From positions 1-64,000 of the forward strand of contig NZ_BMWH01000017.1 of NCBI RefSeq assembly GCF_014651135.1: a stretch of DNA of 64,000 nucleotides. The letters are read 5' to 3'. This document shows, piece by piece, positions 9,413-17,786 of the stretch. Within the stretch, counting starts at the first letter, position 1. Every line of letters begins with the position of its first letter. Made by a program: the position numbers and the translations under genes. The stretch is from Streptomyces echinoruber. GTDB lineage: Bacteria; Actinomycetota; Actinomycetes; Streptomycetales; Streptomycetaceae. The notes under the pieces were generated by a model. It ran no database searches and was not told the DNA's origin. It saw nothing but the letters and a program-made list of their open reading frames with translations.

Positions 9413-10969
9413 TCACGAGTCGAGCGGTGCCCCGAACCACTTCCCGAGCGCGGCGGTCAGCCGGCCGGCGTCGAACCGACTGCCGGTGCGCAGCACCCAG
9501 GCCACGCAGCCGTCGGGCCGCAGCAGCAGGGCCTCGACGTCGCCGATGCCGTCGGCACGCTCCCCGCAGGCGGTCACCACGTCGACGCGTCCGGCCCAGC
9601 CGGCGGCCGTCTCCGCGATCTCGCCGCGGCCCCGCAAGTCGATCAGCAGACCGCGCGCCGCCTGCATCGCTTCGGTCACGCTGCCTTCCGGTCCGTCGCC
9701 CCGCACCGCCGGCAGCAGGTTCGGCAGCAGGGTGCCGACGAGGCGGTCGGTGTCGCCCAGGTCGTAGCGGATGTCGAAGCCGGCCAGCATCCGGCCGAGG
9801 AACCGGTCCACCTCGGGCAGGTCCATGAGGTCGGAGAACAGCTCGCGCAGTGCCGCGCTGTGCGGGTCGGGACGCATCAGCGCCGTCTGCGCCCGGGTGT
9901 TGTGCAACAGCCGGGCGCCGACGGGGTGCCGTTCGGCGGAGTAGGTGTCCAGCAGCCCGGGCGGGGCGTGGCCCAGTACCTCGGCGGCAAGCTTCCAGCC
10001 CAGGTTGACCGCGTCGACGATGCCCACGTTCAGGCCCTGGCCGCCGAAGGGCGCGTGCACGTGGGCGGCGTCCCCGGCGAGGAGCACACGGCCCATCCGG
10101 TACGCCGACGCCTGGTAAGCGTGGTCGGTGAAGTACCCGCCCGCAGTCATCGCGGTGATGGGCACGTCGGTGCCGCTGACCCTTCGCACGCTCTCCCGCA
10201 GCTCGGTGGTGGTGAGCGGCCGGTCGGGGTCCTCGGGAGGTCCGTCGAACTCGAGGGTGGCGACCCGGTTGACGCCCAGCCCGTAGACGAGCACCCCGCC
10301 GGGTCCGTACTCGAATCCCGGGGTGAGCGCCGACGGGTCGGCCAGTTCCACCACACCGCGACGCCCGGTGACCGTGGCCGGAGTGCCCACGAAGGCGAAC
10401 CCGGTGAGCCGGCGCACGGCGCTGCCACCGCCGTCGCATCCGACCGCGTACCGTCCGCGCACCGCGCGCCTGCCGCCCGGCGTTTCGGCCGTCACGACCA
10501 CTCCGCCGGAGTCCTGACGGACCTCGACGACCTCGTGCTCACGCCGTACGTCGACACCGAGGTCCTCCGCCCTCCGGAGCAGGATCTCCACCAGAACGGG
10601 CTGCTCGACCCGCATCCGGCGGCGTCCGACGCCCTCGTAGCGACTGGAGTCGATCTTGTCCAGTCCGGCGAAGTGCTCCTTGGGGCTCGCCGTCCCGTCT
10701 TCCTCTTCCGGGTGGGGGGCCGCAGCCGCCATCTCGGCGTAGCGCCTGAGCGTGTCCTGTTCAGCGGCGAGGAGTTCCTTGCCGAAGCCGCGCCGCTGCA
10801 GTGCCTCCACAGCCAGCGGCCCGATGGAGCCCGCCCTGATCGCCGGGTCCGGCCGTTCGAGACGGTCCAGCACCACGACGGAGACACCGGCCGTGCGCAG
10901 CTCGCAGGCGAGCATCAACCCCACGGGGCCGGCGCCGACCACTACGACGTCGGGTTCGAGACGCGTCAT
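9413..10969 (-). CDS. FAD-dependent aromatic polyketide hydroxylase (group A)
   Basis: 518 aa PHBH-like monooxygenase of the PgaE/RdmE class. Motifs in order: FAD dinucleotide fold VVVGAGPVGLMLACEL (about residues 9-24), the DG-type motif YAVGCDGGGSAVRRLTG (about 185), and the second FAD motif VLLAGDAAHVHAPFGGQG (about 310), then a thioredoxin-like C-terminal domain. It uses NAD(P)H and oxygen to hydroxylate or epoxidise the aromatic polyketide. It is the first gene of a two-gene leftward unit with the group D hydroxylase and is divergent from the second Dabb gene across a promoter with three TCAAG repeats. Confidence 0.92.
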   Translation of the reverse strand: MTRLEPDVVVVGAGPVGLMLACELRTAGVSVVVLDRLERPDPAIRAGSIGPLAVEALQRRGFGKELLAAEQDTLRRYAEMAAAAPHPEEEDGTASPKEHFAGLDKIDSSRYEGVGRRRMRVEQPVLVEILLRRAEDLGVDVRREHEVVEVRQDSGGVVVTAETPGGRRAVRGRYAVGCDGGGSAVRRLTGFAFVGTPATVTGRRGVVELADPSALTPGFEYGPGGVLVYGLGVNRVATLEFDGPPEDPDRPLTTTELRESVRRVSGTDVPITAMTAGGYFTDHAYQASAYRMGRVLLAGDAAHVHAPFGGQGLNVGIVDAVNLGWKLAAEVLGHAPPGLLDTYSAERHPVGARLLHNTRAQTALMRPDPHSAALRELFSDLMDLPEVDRFLGRMLAGFDIRYDLGDTDRLVGTLLPNLLPAVRGDGPEGSVTEAMQAARGLLIDLRGRGEIAETAAGWAGRVDVVTACGERADGIGDVEALLLRPDGCVAWVLRTGSRFDAGRLTAALGKWFGAPLDS

Positions 10970-11042
10970 CTCCCACTCCCATCGGCGACGGCAGCCGACG
11001 CGGGTGTCGGCATCCGGCGTGCCCGAATCTCGTCCGGCCGGC

Positions 11043-11070
11043 TCAAGCCGGGCTCAAGGCCCGTCAAGGG
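11043..11070 (+). promoter_or_regulatory. Triple TCAAG direct repeat, putative SARP operator
   Basis: TCAAG occurs at 11043, 11054 and 11064 (spacings 11 and 10 bp) in the 188-bp gap between the divergent FAD monooxygenase and Dabb 2 genes; CTTGAG follows at 11088. Three in-phase repeats are the best SARP-like array in the cluster. Binding by the SARP encoded at 13783 is inferred from the motif pattern. Confidence 0.55.
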
Positions 11071-11157
11071 GGCGGGAGCGGGGGCCTCTTGAGCAATGGC
11101 TGAGGCAGTCGGCCCAGCCTGGCGGACCACTCCATCCAGAAAGGGGCCCTGCCTCAG

Positions 11158-11478
11158 ATGATCACACACACGCTGGTGTACCGGTTCTCCGAGCCGCTGG
11201 AGGAGGAGACCCGGCAGCGGTTCTTCGCCGAGGCCCGCGAGGTGGCGCTCGGCACGGGACTGGTACGGGCCTTCGACCACCAGCCGCAGCTCGTCACGCT
11301 GGACGGCCGTCCGCCCCGGGCCGTGATAGCGCAGCTCGCCTTCGACGACGTCGACGCGCTGCGGTCGTACGCGGGCGCGCCGGCCGTGCGCGCGTTCATC
11401 GAGCACTGGAAGTCGGAGCTGAGCTGGGAGATCGACACGATCAGCCACCACCCGCTGCGCCTTTCCGTGGGGCACTGA
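11158..11478 (+). CDS. Dabb-fold polyketide protein 2
   Basis: 106 aa Dabb-fold protein starting MITHTLVYRFSEPL. It is a diverged paralogue of the protein at 4543-4881: both share the HTL-YRF start, a central GL-(K/R)-(G/A)FDH(K/Q)P segment and the F-(C/D)-DD(L/V)D pattern. Two such proteins in one cluster suggest separate ring-closing or aldol steps, or a heterodimer; neither can be proven from sequence. It is divergent from the FAD monooxygenase gene and ends in front of a convergent hairpin. Confidence 0.82.
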   Translation: MITHTLVYRFSEPLEEETRQRFFAEAREVALGTGLVRAFDHQPQLVTLDGRPPRAVIAQLAFDDVDALRSYAGAPAVRAFIEHWKSELSWEIDTISHHPLRLSVGH

Positions 11479-11505
11479 GCGGAAGGCGGCCGCTCCTCCT
11501 CGGGT

Positions 11506-11537
11506 CCGGTGCCCGGGCCGCCGGGTCCGGGCACCGG
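11506..11537. terminator. Convergent hairpin
   Basis: Perfect 11-bp stem (11506-11516 with 11527-11537) and a 10-base loop, in the 68-bp gap between the convergent Dabb 2 and luciferase-like genes. No U-tract, so termination would rely on the GC-rich stem, common in Streptomyces. Confidence 0.55.
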
Positions 11538-11546
11538 GCCCGGCGG

Positions 11547-12482
11547 TCAGTCGAGCTGCGGCACCACGTCCGAGGCGATCAGTTCGAGCTGGTCGAGGTC
11601 GGTGATGTCGAAAAGTTGCAGGTACAGGCGTGTGATCCCGGTCGACTCGCGCCACCGGCCGATCTTTTCCACCACCTCTCCGACGGTGCCCACGAGCCCG
11701 TTCGCCAGCATCTCGTCGAAGGCCGGCCCGAGCGTGGGCCGGCGACGCGCCACCTCCAGGTCGTCGCGGCCGACGGCGATGGTGTGGGCGGCCGAGCGCA
11801 CCAGGCCGGACGGGTCCCGTCCGATCGAGCGGCAGGCCTCCTCGACCCGGCGGAAACGTGCCAGCGCCTCCTGGGGCGAGGTGAAGTTGGCGTTGAACTC
11901 CGCGGCGTACCGGGCGGCCAGATACGGGGTCCGCTTCCGGCCCGCCCCGCCGATGACCACCGGGGGGCCGGGGTGCTGCGCGGGTTTTGGCAGTGCCGGC
12001 GCGTCGAGCAGTGTGTAGTGCTTTCCGGCGAAGGAGAAGCGCTCACCGGGCGGCGTTGCCCACAGGCCGGTGATGACCTCCAACTGCTCCGTCAGCGCGT
12101 CGAAGCGTTCCGCGGGACCGGGGAACGGGATCCCGTACGCACGGTGCTCCGCCTCGAACCACCCGGCGCCCACGCCGAACTCGACCCGTCCCCCCGACAT
12201 CCGGTCGACCTGGGCGACGGCGATCGCGAGTGGCCCCGGCAGCCGGAAGGTTGCCGCCGTCACCAGGGTTCCGAGCCGGATGCGGGAGGTCTCACGCGCG
12301 AGGGCGGCGAGGGTCACCCACGCGTCGCTCGGCCCCGGCAGACCCGCGCCGCCGTCGACCGGGAGGAAGTGGTCGGACCGGAAGAAGCCGTCGTAACCGG
12401 CCGACTCCGCGATCCGGGCCGCCCGCAGCAGATCGTCGTGGTCGGCGCCCTGCTGCGGTTCCGTGGTGATCCGCAACTCCAT
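11547..12482 (-). CDS. Luciferase-like (LLM) F420/flavin-dependent oxidoreductase
   Basis: 311 aa TIM-barrel luciferase-like monooxygenase-family protein. It starts MELRITTEPQQGADHDDLLRAARIAESAGYDGFFRSDHF, with the family GGRVEFGVGAGWFEAEHRAYGIPFP segment mid-protein (about 95-120). It closely resembles F420-dependent LLM oxidoreductases, while some polyketide clusters use such proteins as FMN-dependent Baeyer-Villiger or epoxidising enzymes, so cofactor is left open. The ATG at 12482 fits the fold; an in-frame ATG 15 bases upstream is possible. It is divergent from the TetR gene, which may control it. Confidence 0.86.
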   Translation of the reverse strand: MELRITTEPQQGADHDDLLRAARIAESAGYDGFFRSDHFLPVDGGAGLPGPSDAWVTLAALARETSRIRLGTLVTAATFRLPGPLAIAVAQVDRMSGGRVEFGVGAGWFEAEHRAYGIPFPGPAERFDALTEQLEVITGLWATPPGERFSFAGKHYTLLDAPALPKPAQHPGPPVVIGGAGRKRTPYLAARYAAEFNANFTSPQEALARFRRVEEACRSIGRDPSGLVRSAAHTIAVGRDDLEVARRRPTLGPAFDEMLANGLVGTVGEVVEKIGRWRESTGITRLYLQLFDITDLDQLELIASDVVPQLD

Positions 12483-12883
12483 TGCCCAGCACCCCATTTC
12501 AGAGATCGGTTTGCGCAGAGCACCCTCGTTCGCCTCGGGAGAGGCGCCTGCCCGCCACGGCGCCCCACGCGTTGAACGGCGCACGCATGTGTGATCTCGG
12601 CCACATTTTCGGCCTGTGGTTCGTCCCACGCCCCGGCCCTCTGCACCGGTCCCCGCAGGGGCTCCCGGGCAGCCTCACGGGCACCGGGAACGGGATCGGC
12701 ACCGCTGCGGAGAAGTACCCGGAGAGCCCCCGGAACCCAGCAGCCGCATATCGGCAAATCGGTCATGAGAGGACAGAATGCGACCATGGCCAGTCAGGAC
12801 CGGTTGCTCTTTTGAACGAGTGATGCGCGGGGTACGCTACGGGCCAGCGGTCCGGATAACAAGAAGAACCACGGGGGCGTCAG
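12483..12883. promoter_or_regulatory. Divergent regulatory region, LLM oxidoreductase / TetR
   Basis: 401 bp between two divergent starts; in Streptomyces this arrangement usually holds the TetR operator. No long ORF with convincing family content is present. A clear palindromic operator was not identified by eye. Confidence 0.45.
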
Positions 12884-13471
12884 ATGGCGAGAAAGGAGCG
12901 GGTGGACGCCGCCCGTAATCGGCAGGCCATTCTCATCGCAGCGAGCGCCTTGTTCGACCGGCCCAACTCCGCTGAAGTGTCGATGCAGGAGATCGCGGCT
13001 GCCGCCGGCGTGGGGAAAGGAACGGTTTTCCGCCACTTCGGCGACCGTACCAGTCTTATTCAGGCCGTTCTGCTGCCGCGGGTCGCGACGCTGCGATCCG
13101 CCGTGGAGTCAGGGCCCCCGCCGTTGGGTCCAGGAGGCAACCCCGATGCGGCCCTGGCGTCACTTGTCGAGGCCCTCTTCGACTTTTCCTGGACGAACCG
13201 CCCGCTGATCCGCGCACTTGAAGTGCGCGGACCGCACGCCTACTACACCAACGAAGCCAGCCGATTCTGGATCGCCGAACTCACCAGGAGACTCGCCACG
13301 GCCGCCCCGGGAACCGACGTAGAATTCCGGGCACATGCCGTGTTCACCGCACTCAGGGCCGATGTCATTGAATACCTGGTGGAAAGGTGCGGGATGACGC
13401 AGAATCGAATCCGGGAAGGCCTGGTCGGCCTCTCGGGCCTGCCAGGCTCGCCGCCCGCCGGAAGACCATGA
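12884..13471 (+). CDS. TetR-family transcriptional regulator
   Basis: 195 aa. The N-terminal HTH (about residues 10-55) includes ILIAASALFDRP and the recognition segment GVGKGTVFRHFGDRTSLIQAV, typical of TetR repressors; the C-terminal half is a ligand-binding helical domain with no recognisable subtype. GGGGG lies upstream of the ATG. TetR genes next to antibiotic clusters usually govern export or resistance, but the only MFS exporter in the window is the decayed fragment near 24.4 kb, so here the divergent oxidoreductase or genes outside the window are likely targets. Confidence 0.9.
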   Translation: MARKERVDAARNRQAILIAASALFDRPNSAEVSMQEIAAAAGVGKGTVFRHFGDRTSLIQAVLLPRVATLRSAVESGPPPLGPGGNPDAALASLVEALFDFSWTNRPLIRALEVRGPHAYYTNEASRFWIAELTRRLATAAPGTDVEFRAHAVFTALRADVIEYLVERCGMTQNRIREGLVGLSGLPGSPPAGRP

Positions 13472-13782
13472 GCGGCCCAGCAGGGAAACAGACAAGAACG
13501 GCCGGCTCAACTCCACCGGAATAAAATCGATTGATCATTCATGACCTGAGCCGTACGCTGCCGGGCCATGCCGCGGGAGTCCCAGAAACGCCGAACGATG
13601 CCCTGCGCGGGGCAGGCACGAAAAGCCTTGACGAAAACTTTACGGAAGAGGTTTCGGATACGACCCGTCGTCGACGAGGTGACTGTTCAACGCTGATGTT
13701 GTCGTCCGCGTCGCCTTCGGAAGCACAGCGCCGTGCCCTGAGCAACCCGACGAACTGCACCGACTGGACAGGGGATGATTCC
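13472..13782. promoter_or_regulatory. Upstream region of the SARP gene
   Basis: 311 bp between TetR and SARP genes. The SARP reading frame stays open back to 13531, but that extension resembles no SARP N-terminus and is probably untranslated. The segment is less GC-rich than its surroundings, as expected of a promoter; no defined operator is visible. Confidence 0.4.
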
Positions 13783-14568
13783 ATGATCACCATACTGGGC
13801 AACTTGTCGATGACAGGGAGGAAAGGCGGCAACGCGGCCCCCAGCGCACCCAAGGAGCGCAAGGTGCTCGCGCTTCTCCTCTTCAACTACGCCCGGCCCG
13901 TCCCCATTCACCTGTTCATCGACGAGTTATGGGCCGACAACCCGCCGAAGCGGGCCCGCACAGCGCTGCAGACCTACGTACTCAATCTGCGCACCCGGCT
14001 CGCCTGCGGCTTGGGAATTCCCTCGGGCCGGGTCCGCGACGAGATACTCGTCACCCGCAGCGAAGGCTACCAGTTCCAACTCGAAGGGCACCCCTTCGAC
14101 CTCCATGAATTCCTTCGCCTCGTCGATCTCGGTGAGAAGTCCGTAGCCGACGGAGACGACGCGAGGGCGATCGAGGCACTGACGAAGGCGGAAGGACTCT
14201 GGACCGGCCCGGTACTTCCGGACGTCGAACACGGACTTCCGCTCCAGTCCGAGATCGCGCGCCTGGAGCAGCGCCGCACCGTCGCCCGGGAAATCAGGAT
14301 CGAAAGTGAACTGCGGCTCGGCCGGCACCGCGAGCTGGTGAGCGAACTGTCGATGCTGGCGCTGCGGCATCCCTATCATGAGCGCTACCACGAGTACCTG
14401 ATGTTCTGCCTGAACCGGCTGGGACATCGCGTTCAGGCACTGGAGGTCTTCCGACGCCTGCGGTACTCCCTGGTGGACGAGCTGGGTCTGGAACCGTCCG
14501 AAAGGATCCAGAACCTCCAGCGGGAGATCCTGGAATCACGCTGCGCAAGCTACGCGGCTCTGCCGTAA
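13783..14568 (+). CDS. SARP-family pathway activator with a TTA codon
   Basis: 261 aa Streptomyces antibiotic regulatory protein. The start MITILGNLSM matches the SARP beginning; an OmpR-like winged helix (about 1-95, with the segment RTALQTYVLNLRTRL) is followed by the bacterial transcriptional activation domain (about 100-250). Its leucine codon at 13927-13929 is TTA, the codon read by the bldA tRNA, so translation is probably tied to development. It should activate cluster promoters carrying TCAAG/TCGAG repeats (6695, 11043). GGGGA lies just upstream of the chosen ATG. A strong hairpin follows. Confidence 0.94.
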   Translation: MITILGNLSMTGRKGGNAAPSAPKERKVLALLLFNYARPVPIHLFIDELWADNPPKRARTALQTYVLNLRTRLACGLGIPSGRVRDEILVTRSEGYQFQLEGHPFDLHEFLRLVDLGEKSVADGDDARAIEALTKAEGLWTGPVLPDVEHGLPLQSEIARLEQRRTVAREIRIESELRLGRHRELVSELSMLALRHPYHERYHEYLMFCLNRLGHRVQALEVFRRLRYSLVDELGLEPSERIQNLQREILESRCASYAALP

Positions 14569-14582
14569 CCGGGCACCGCACT

Positions 14583-14625
14583 TGGACGTGGCCCGCAGAG
14601 TAGTCCTTCCCGCGGGCCACGTCCA
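14583..14625 (+). terminator. Hairpin after the SARP gene
   Basis: Perfect 14-bp stem (14583-14596 with 14612-14625) around a 15-base loop, 15 bases after the SARP stop. Likely terminates SARP transcription before the glycosyltransferase gene. Confidence 0.75.
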
Positions 14626-14777
14626 CAGCCGCTTACGAAACACGGGGAACGAGCCCGCCGACGGGTGTGCAGAGCCGACGGAAAGTGTTCCTTGAGCGGG
14701 CCCAGAGCATGGCCGCTTAGCGTCGGGGCAGCTTTCGATGAATTGCCGACTCCTCGACAAAGGGCGTATGCGCAGCC

Positions 14778-15932
14778 ATGCGAATCCTCATCTGCACCTA
14801 TTCCACGGCCAGTGACATCTTCGCGACCGTCCCGCTGGCCTGGGCGCTGCGGTCCGCGGGTCACGAGGTCCTCTACGCGGGGGGCGGCGACGGAATGCGG
14901 GAGTGCGCCAAGGCGGGCTTTCCCTACGTCGACCTGGCCCCGGACGTCGACCTGACCGAACCGTTCCGGCGCAGAGCCGAACAGACCGGCACCTCCGGGC
15001 AGTTGGTCTGGTACCGCTCCGGGGTGATCGAGGAGGCCGACGTCAGCTCCGCGGTGACGTTGTTCGGAGAGCTCTCCGACCTCGTGGCCCCCGGCGCGGT
15101 GTCACTGGCCCGGCGGTGGCGGCCGGAACTCGTCGTGTCCACCGACATCCAGGGCTCGGGCCCGCTGATCGCGAGCCTCCTCTCGGTGCCCCTCGTACCC
15201 CTGAGCCATCTCCTCGCGCTCGTGCCCGACATGGTCGAGCGGCTGCGCGGCGCGATGGCCGCCACGTACGACCACTACGGTGTCTCGGGGGCGCCCCGGC
15301 TGGTGCAGCCGGTCAGGACGACACCACTCAGCATGAACCCGCAGCGCTCCGACCACCTGCCGATGCGCCACATCCCCTACAACGGCTCCTATCTGGACGT
15401 CGGTTCCCTGCCCGACTGGCTGATGCGGGAACCGCGACGGCACCGGGTGCTGCTCACACTCGGCACGTTCGTGCCGAAGTACGGCGGGCTCGCCGTCCTG
15501 CCGGAGCTGATGGACCAACTGGAGTCCGTGGACGCCGAGTTCGTGCTCGCACTCGGCGACGTGGACCAGGAGCAGATCCCGCCCGTCCCGTCCAACGTCC
15601 GGCTGGAGGGCTGGCTGCCGCTGAACGCCGTGCTCGGCTCGTGCAGCACGGTCGTCCACCACGGCGGCTCCGGCACCACTCTGGCCGCGCTGTGCGCCGG
15701 CGTCCCCCAGATCATCCTGGCGCACGGCGCCGACCAGCACTTCAACGCGCACGTGGTGGCCCGGCGCGGGCTGGGTGTCGCCGCCGACAGGACACAACTG
15801 ACCGCGGAGCTCATCGCCCGCGCCCTTGCGTCCCCGGAACTGGCCCGGACCGCCGCCGAGGTGCAGGAGGAGATCCAGGCCATGCCGACGCCGCGGGAGA
15901 CCGCCGCGTTGCTCGAGGACATCGTCAAGTAG
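14778..15932 (+). CDS. GT1-family glycosyltransferase
   Basis: 384 aa GT-B-fold transferase of the antibiotic glycosyltransferase class. The N-terminal acceptor domain begins MRILICTYSTASDIFATVPLAWALRSAGHEV; the C-terminal donor-binding loop is VHHGGSGTTLAALCAGVPQI (about 290-309) with AHGADQHFNA following. It should transfer the dTDP-6-deoxyhexose made by the adjacent RmlABCD set onto the polyketide aglycone. It is the only glycosyltransferase of this class in the window, so one sugar type and probably one attachment step. First gene of the rightward sugar run. Confidence 0.92.
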   Translation: MRILICTYSTASDIFATVPLAWALRSAGHEVLYAGGGDGMRECAKAGFPYVDLAPDVDLTEPFRRRAEQTGTSGQLVWYRSGVIEEADVSSAVTLFGELSDLVAPGAVSLARRWRPELVVSTDIQGSGPLIASLLSVPLVPLSHLLALVPDMVERLRGAMAATYDHYGVSGAPRLVQPVRTTPLSMNPQRSDHLPMRHIPYNGSYLDVGSLPDWLMREPRRHRVLLTLGTFVPKYGGLAVLPELMDQLESVDAEFVLALGDVDQEQIPPVPSNVRLEGWLPLNAVLGSCSTVVHHGGSGTTLAALCAGVPQIILAHGADQHFNAHVVARRGLGVAADRTQLTAELIARALASPELARTAAEVQEEIQAMPTPRETAALLEDIVK

Positions 15933-16042
15933 CCGCGCTCCGGAACCCGGGACGCCCCGGCTGACGGGGCCGTCCCGCCGGTTCCGCCGATCGAGCCAAG
16001 AACTCCCCTCCCCCTTTCCTGCCGCATCATGAGGAGATCCCT

Positions 16043-16879
16043 GTGACTGTTCTGGTAACCGGTGGCCGTGGACATGTCGGTCGCAGTGTCGCGAAGAGGC
16101 TGCTGGCCGCGGGCGAGAAGGTGCGCGTCGGCAGTTCCGACCCGGCGAACACCTCCTTCGACGGCACCGCCGAGATCGTCGAAGTCGACCTGGCGCGCCC
16201 GCGGACGCTCGCCGACGCGCTCGACGGCGTCTCCAAGGTCTTCCTGTACGCCAAGCCGGAGACCGCCGGCGCGCAGGTGGAGATCCTGGAGGACGCCGGG
16301 ATCGAGCACGTGACCTTCCTGTCGACGCGGTCGCTGACCTTCCTGGACGCGGACACCAACCCGATCGCGCAGTTGCACGTCCAGGTAGAGCGGGCGCTGG
16401 GCCAGTCGTCGCTTCCGTGGACGTTCCTGCGGGCCGGGACGTTCTCCACCAACACCCTGCAGTGGGCCGAGTCGATCCGCACCGACGGGGTGGTGCACGC
16501 GCCGTATCCGGAGGCCTACGCGGCGCCCATTCACGAGGACGACATCGCCGACGTGGCAGTGCTCACCCTCACCGAGGACGGGCACGCCGGCGTCGCCTAC
16601 GCCTTGAGCGGGCCGGCGCCGGTCACCCAGCGGGAGCAGGTCGTCCTGATCGGCGAGGCCATCGGTCGGCCGATCAGGTTCGAGGAACTCCAGCCCGAGC
16701 AGTACCGCGAGACGCTGAGCCGCTGGGGCCGCAGCCAGGTCGTCGACCAGCTGCTGCGGTACCTGGAGATGTGGAACAAGCGGCCGGTGCCGGTGATCGA
16801 CCAGCGTCAGCAGCTGCTCGGCAGCCCCGGCCGGTCCTACCGGCAGTGGGCCCTCGACCACGCCGACGACTTCCGCTGA
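16043..16879 (+). CDS. NmrA-like atypical SDR (NAD(P)H-binding)
   Basis: 278 aa Rossmann protein starting VTVLVTGGRGHVGRSVAKRLL, with the GGRGHVGR nucleotide motif at residues 7-14 and no classic YxxxK pair, placing it among atypical NmrA/azoreductase-like SDRs. The GTG start follows GAGGAG. It lies between the glycosyltransferase and RmlA genes, so it could reduce a ketone or quinone on the aglycone, or less likely act on the sugar. No ActIII-type ketoreductase is nearby, which makes this a candidate for any late ketoreduction. Confidence 0.8.
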   Translation: MTVLVTGGRGHVGRSVAKRLLAAGEKVRVGSSDPANTSFDGTAEIVEVDLARPRTLADALDGVSKVFLYAKPETAGAQVEILEDAGIEHVTFLSTRSLTFLDADTNPIAQLHVQVERALGQSSLPWTFLRAGTFSTNTLQWAESIRTDGVVHAPYPEAYAAPIHEDDIADVAVLTLTEDGHAGVAYALSGPAPVTQREQVVLIGEAIGRPIRFEELQPEQYRETLSRWGRSQVVDQLLRYLEMWNKRPVPVIDQRQQLLGSPGRSYRQWALDHADDFR

Positions 16880-16900
16880 GCCCGTCAGGACGGCTGGACG

Positions 16901-17770
16901 ATGAAAGGGATCATCCTCGCCGGAGGCACCGGCAGTCGGCTGCACCCCTTGACGATGGCCATGTCGAAGCAGCTCCTGCCGGTCTACGACAAGCCCATGA
17001 TCTACTACCCGCTGTCGACGCTGATGCTCGGCGGCGTGCGGGAGATCCTCGTGATCTCGACGCCGACGCACCTGCCTCTCTTCCGGCAGGTGCTCGGCGA
17101 CGGGTCCGAACTCGGCCTCGACCTGAGGTACGCCGAGCAGCCGCAGCCGGCAGGCATCGCCGACGCGTTCCGGATCGGTGCCCGTTTCCTCGGCGCCGAT
17201 CCGGTGACCCTCATCCTGGGGGACAACATCTTCTACGGCCAGGGTCTGTCCGAGCTGCTGCAGACGAGCATGCGGGACCTGATCGGCTGCACCCTCTTCA
17301 GTCACACGGTGCGCGACCCGCAGCGGTACGGGGTGGCCGAGTTCGACGCGGAGGGGCGCCTGGTGGACATCGAGGAGAAGCCGGCTCGGCCGAAGAGCTC
17401 CGAGGCGATCACCGGACTGTACCTCTACACCAATGACGTCGTGGAGATCGCGCGTGGCCTCGCTCCCTCGGCGCGGGGCGAGCTGGAGATCACAGACGTC
17501 AACCGGGTCTACATCTCCGAGGGCCGGGCACGGCTGAGGTCCTTCGGGCGCGGCTTCGCCTGGCTGGACGCCGGGACGCACGACGGCCTGCTCAACGCCG
17601 CCCAGTTCGTGCAGGTGCTGGAGCACCGGCAGGGTGTGCGCATCGCGTGCCTGGAGGAGATCGCGTTACGGATGGGGTTCATCGACGCGGACTCCTGCTA
17701 CGCGCTGGGCCGCAAGCAACAGAACTCCGGATACGGCCAGTACGTCATGACCGCGGCGCAGGCCGGCTGA
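16901..17770 (+). CDS. rmlA: Glucose-1-phosphate thymidylyltransferase
   Basis: 289 aa nucleotidyltransferase that makes dTDP-glucose. It shows GGTGSRLHPLTMAMSKQLLP (residues 8-27) and LGDNIFYGQGLSELL, both typical of RmlA/RfbA, and the length is normal. It begins the RmlA-RmlB-RmlD run, 21 bp after the NmrA-like gene and 16 bp before RmlB. The leucine codon at 17666-17668 is TTA, so sugar supply may also depend on bldA. Confidence 0.96.
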   Translation: MKGIILAGGTGSRLHPLTMAMSKQLLPVYDKPMIYYPLSTLMLGGVREILVISTPTHLPLFRQVLGDGSELGLDLRYAEQPQPAGIADAFRIGARFLGADPVTLILGDNIFYGQGLSELLQTSMRDLIGCTLFSHTVRDPQRYGVAEFDAEGRLVDIEEKPARPKSSEAITGLYLYTNDVVEIARGLAPSARGELEITDVNRVYISEGRARLRSFGRGFAWLDAGTHDGLLNAAQFVQVLEHRQGVRIACLEEIALRMGFIDADSCYALGRKQQNSGYGQYVMTAAQAG

Positions 17771-17786
17771 GGGGAGGCAGGAACGG

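Noticed and set aside
13531-13782. Extended N-terminus for the SARP
   Set aside because: SARPs begin at the ITILG strand; the extra 84 residues resemble nothing and have no better ribosome binding site.
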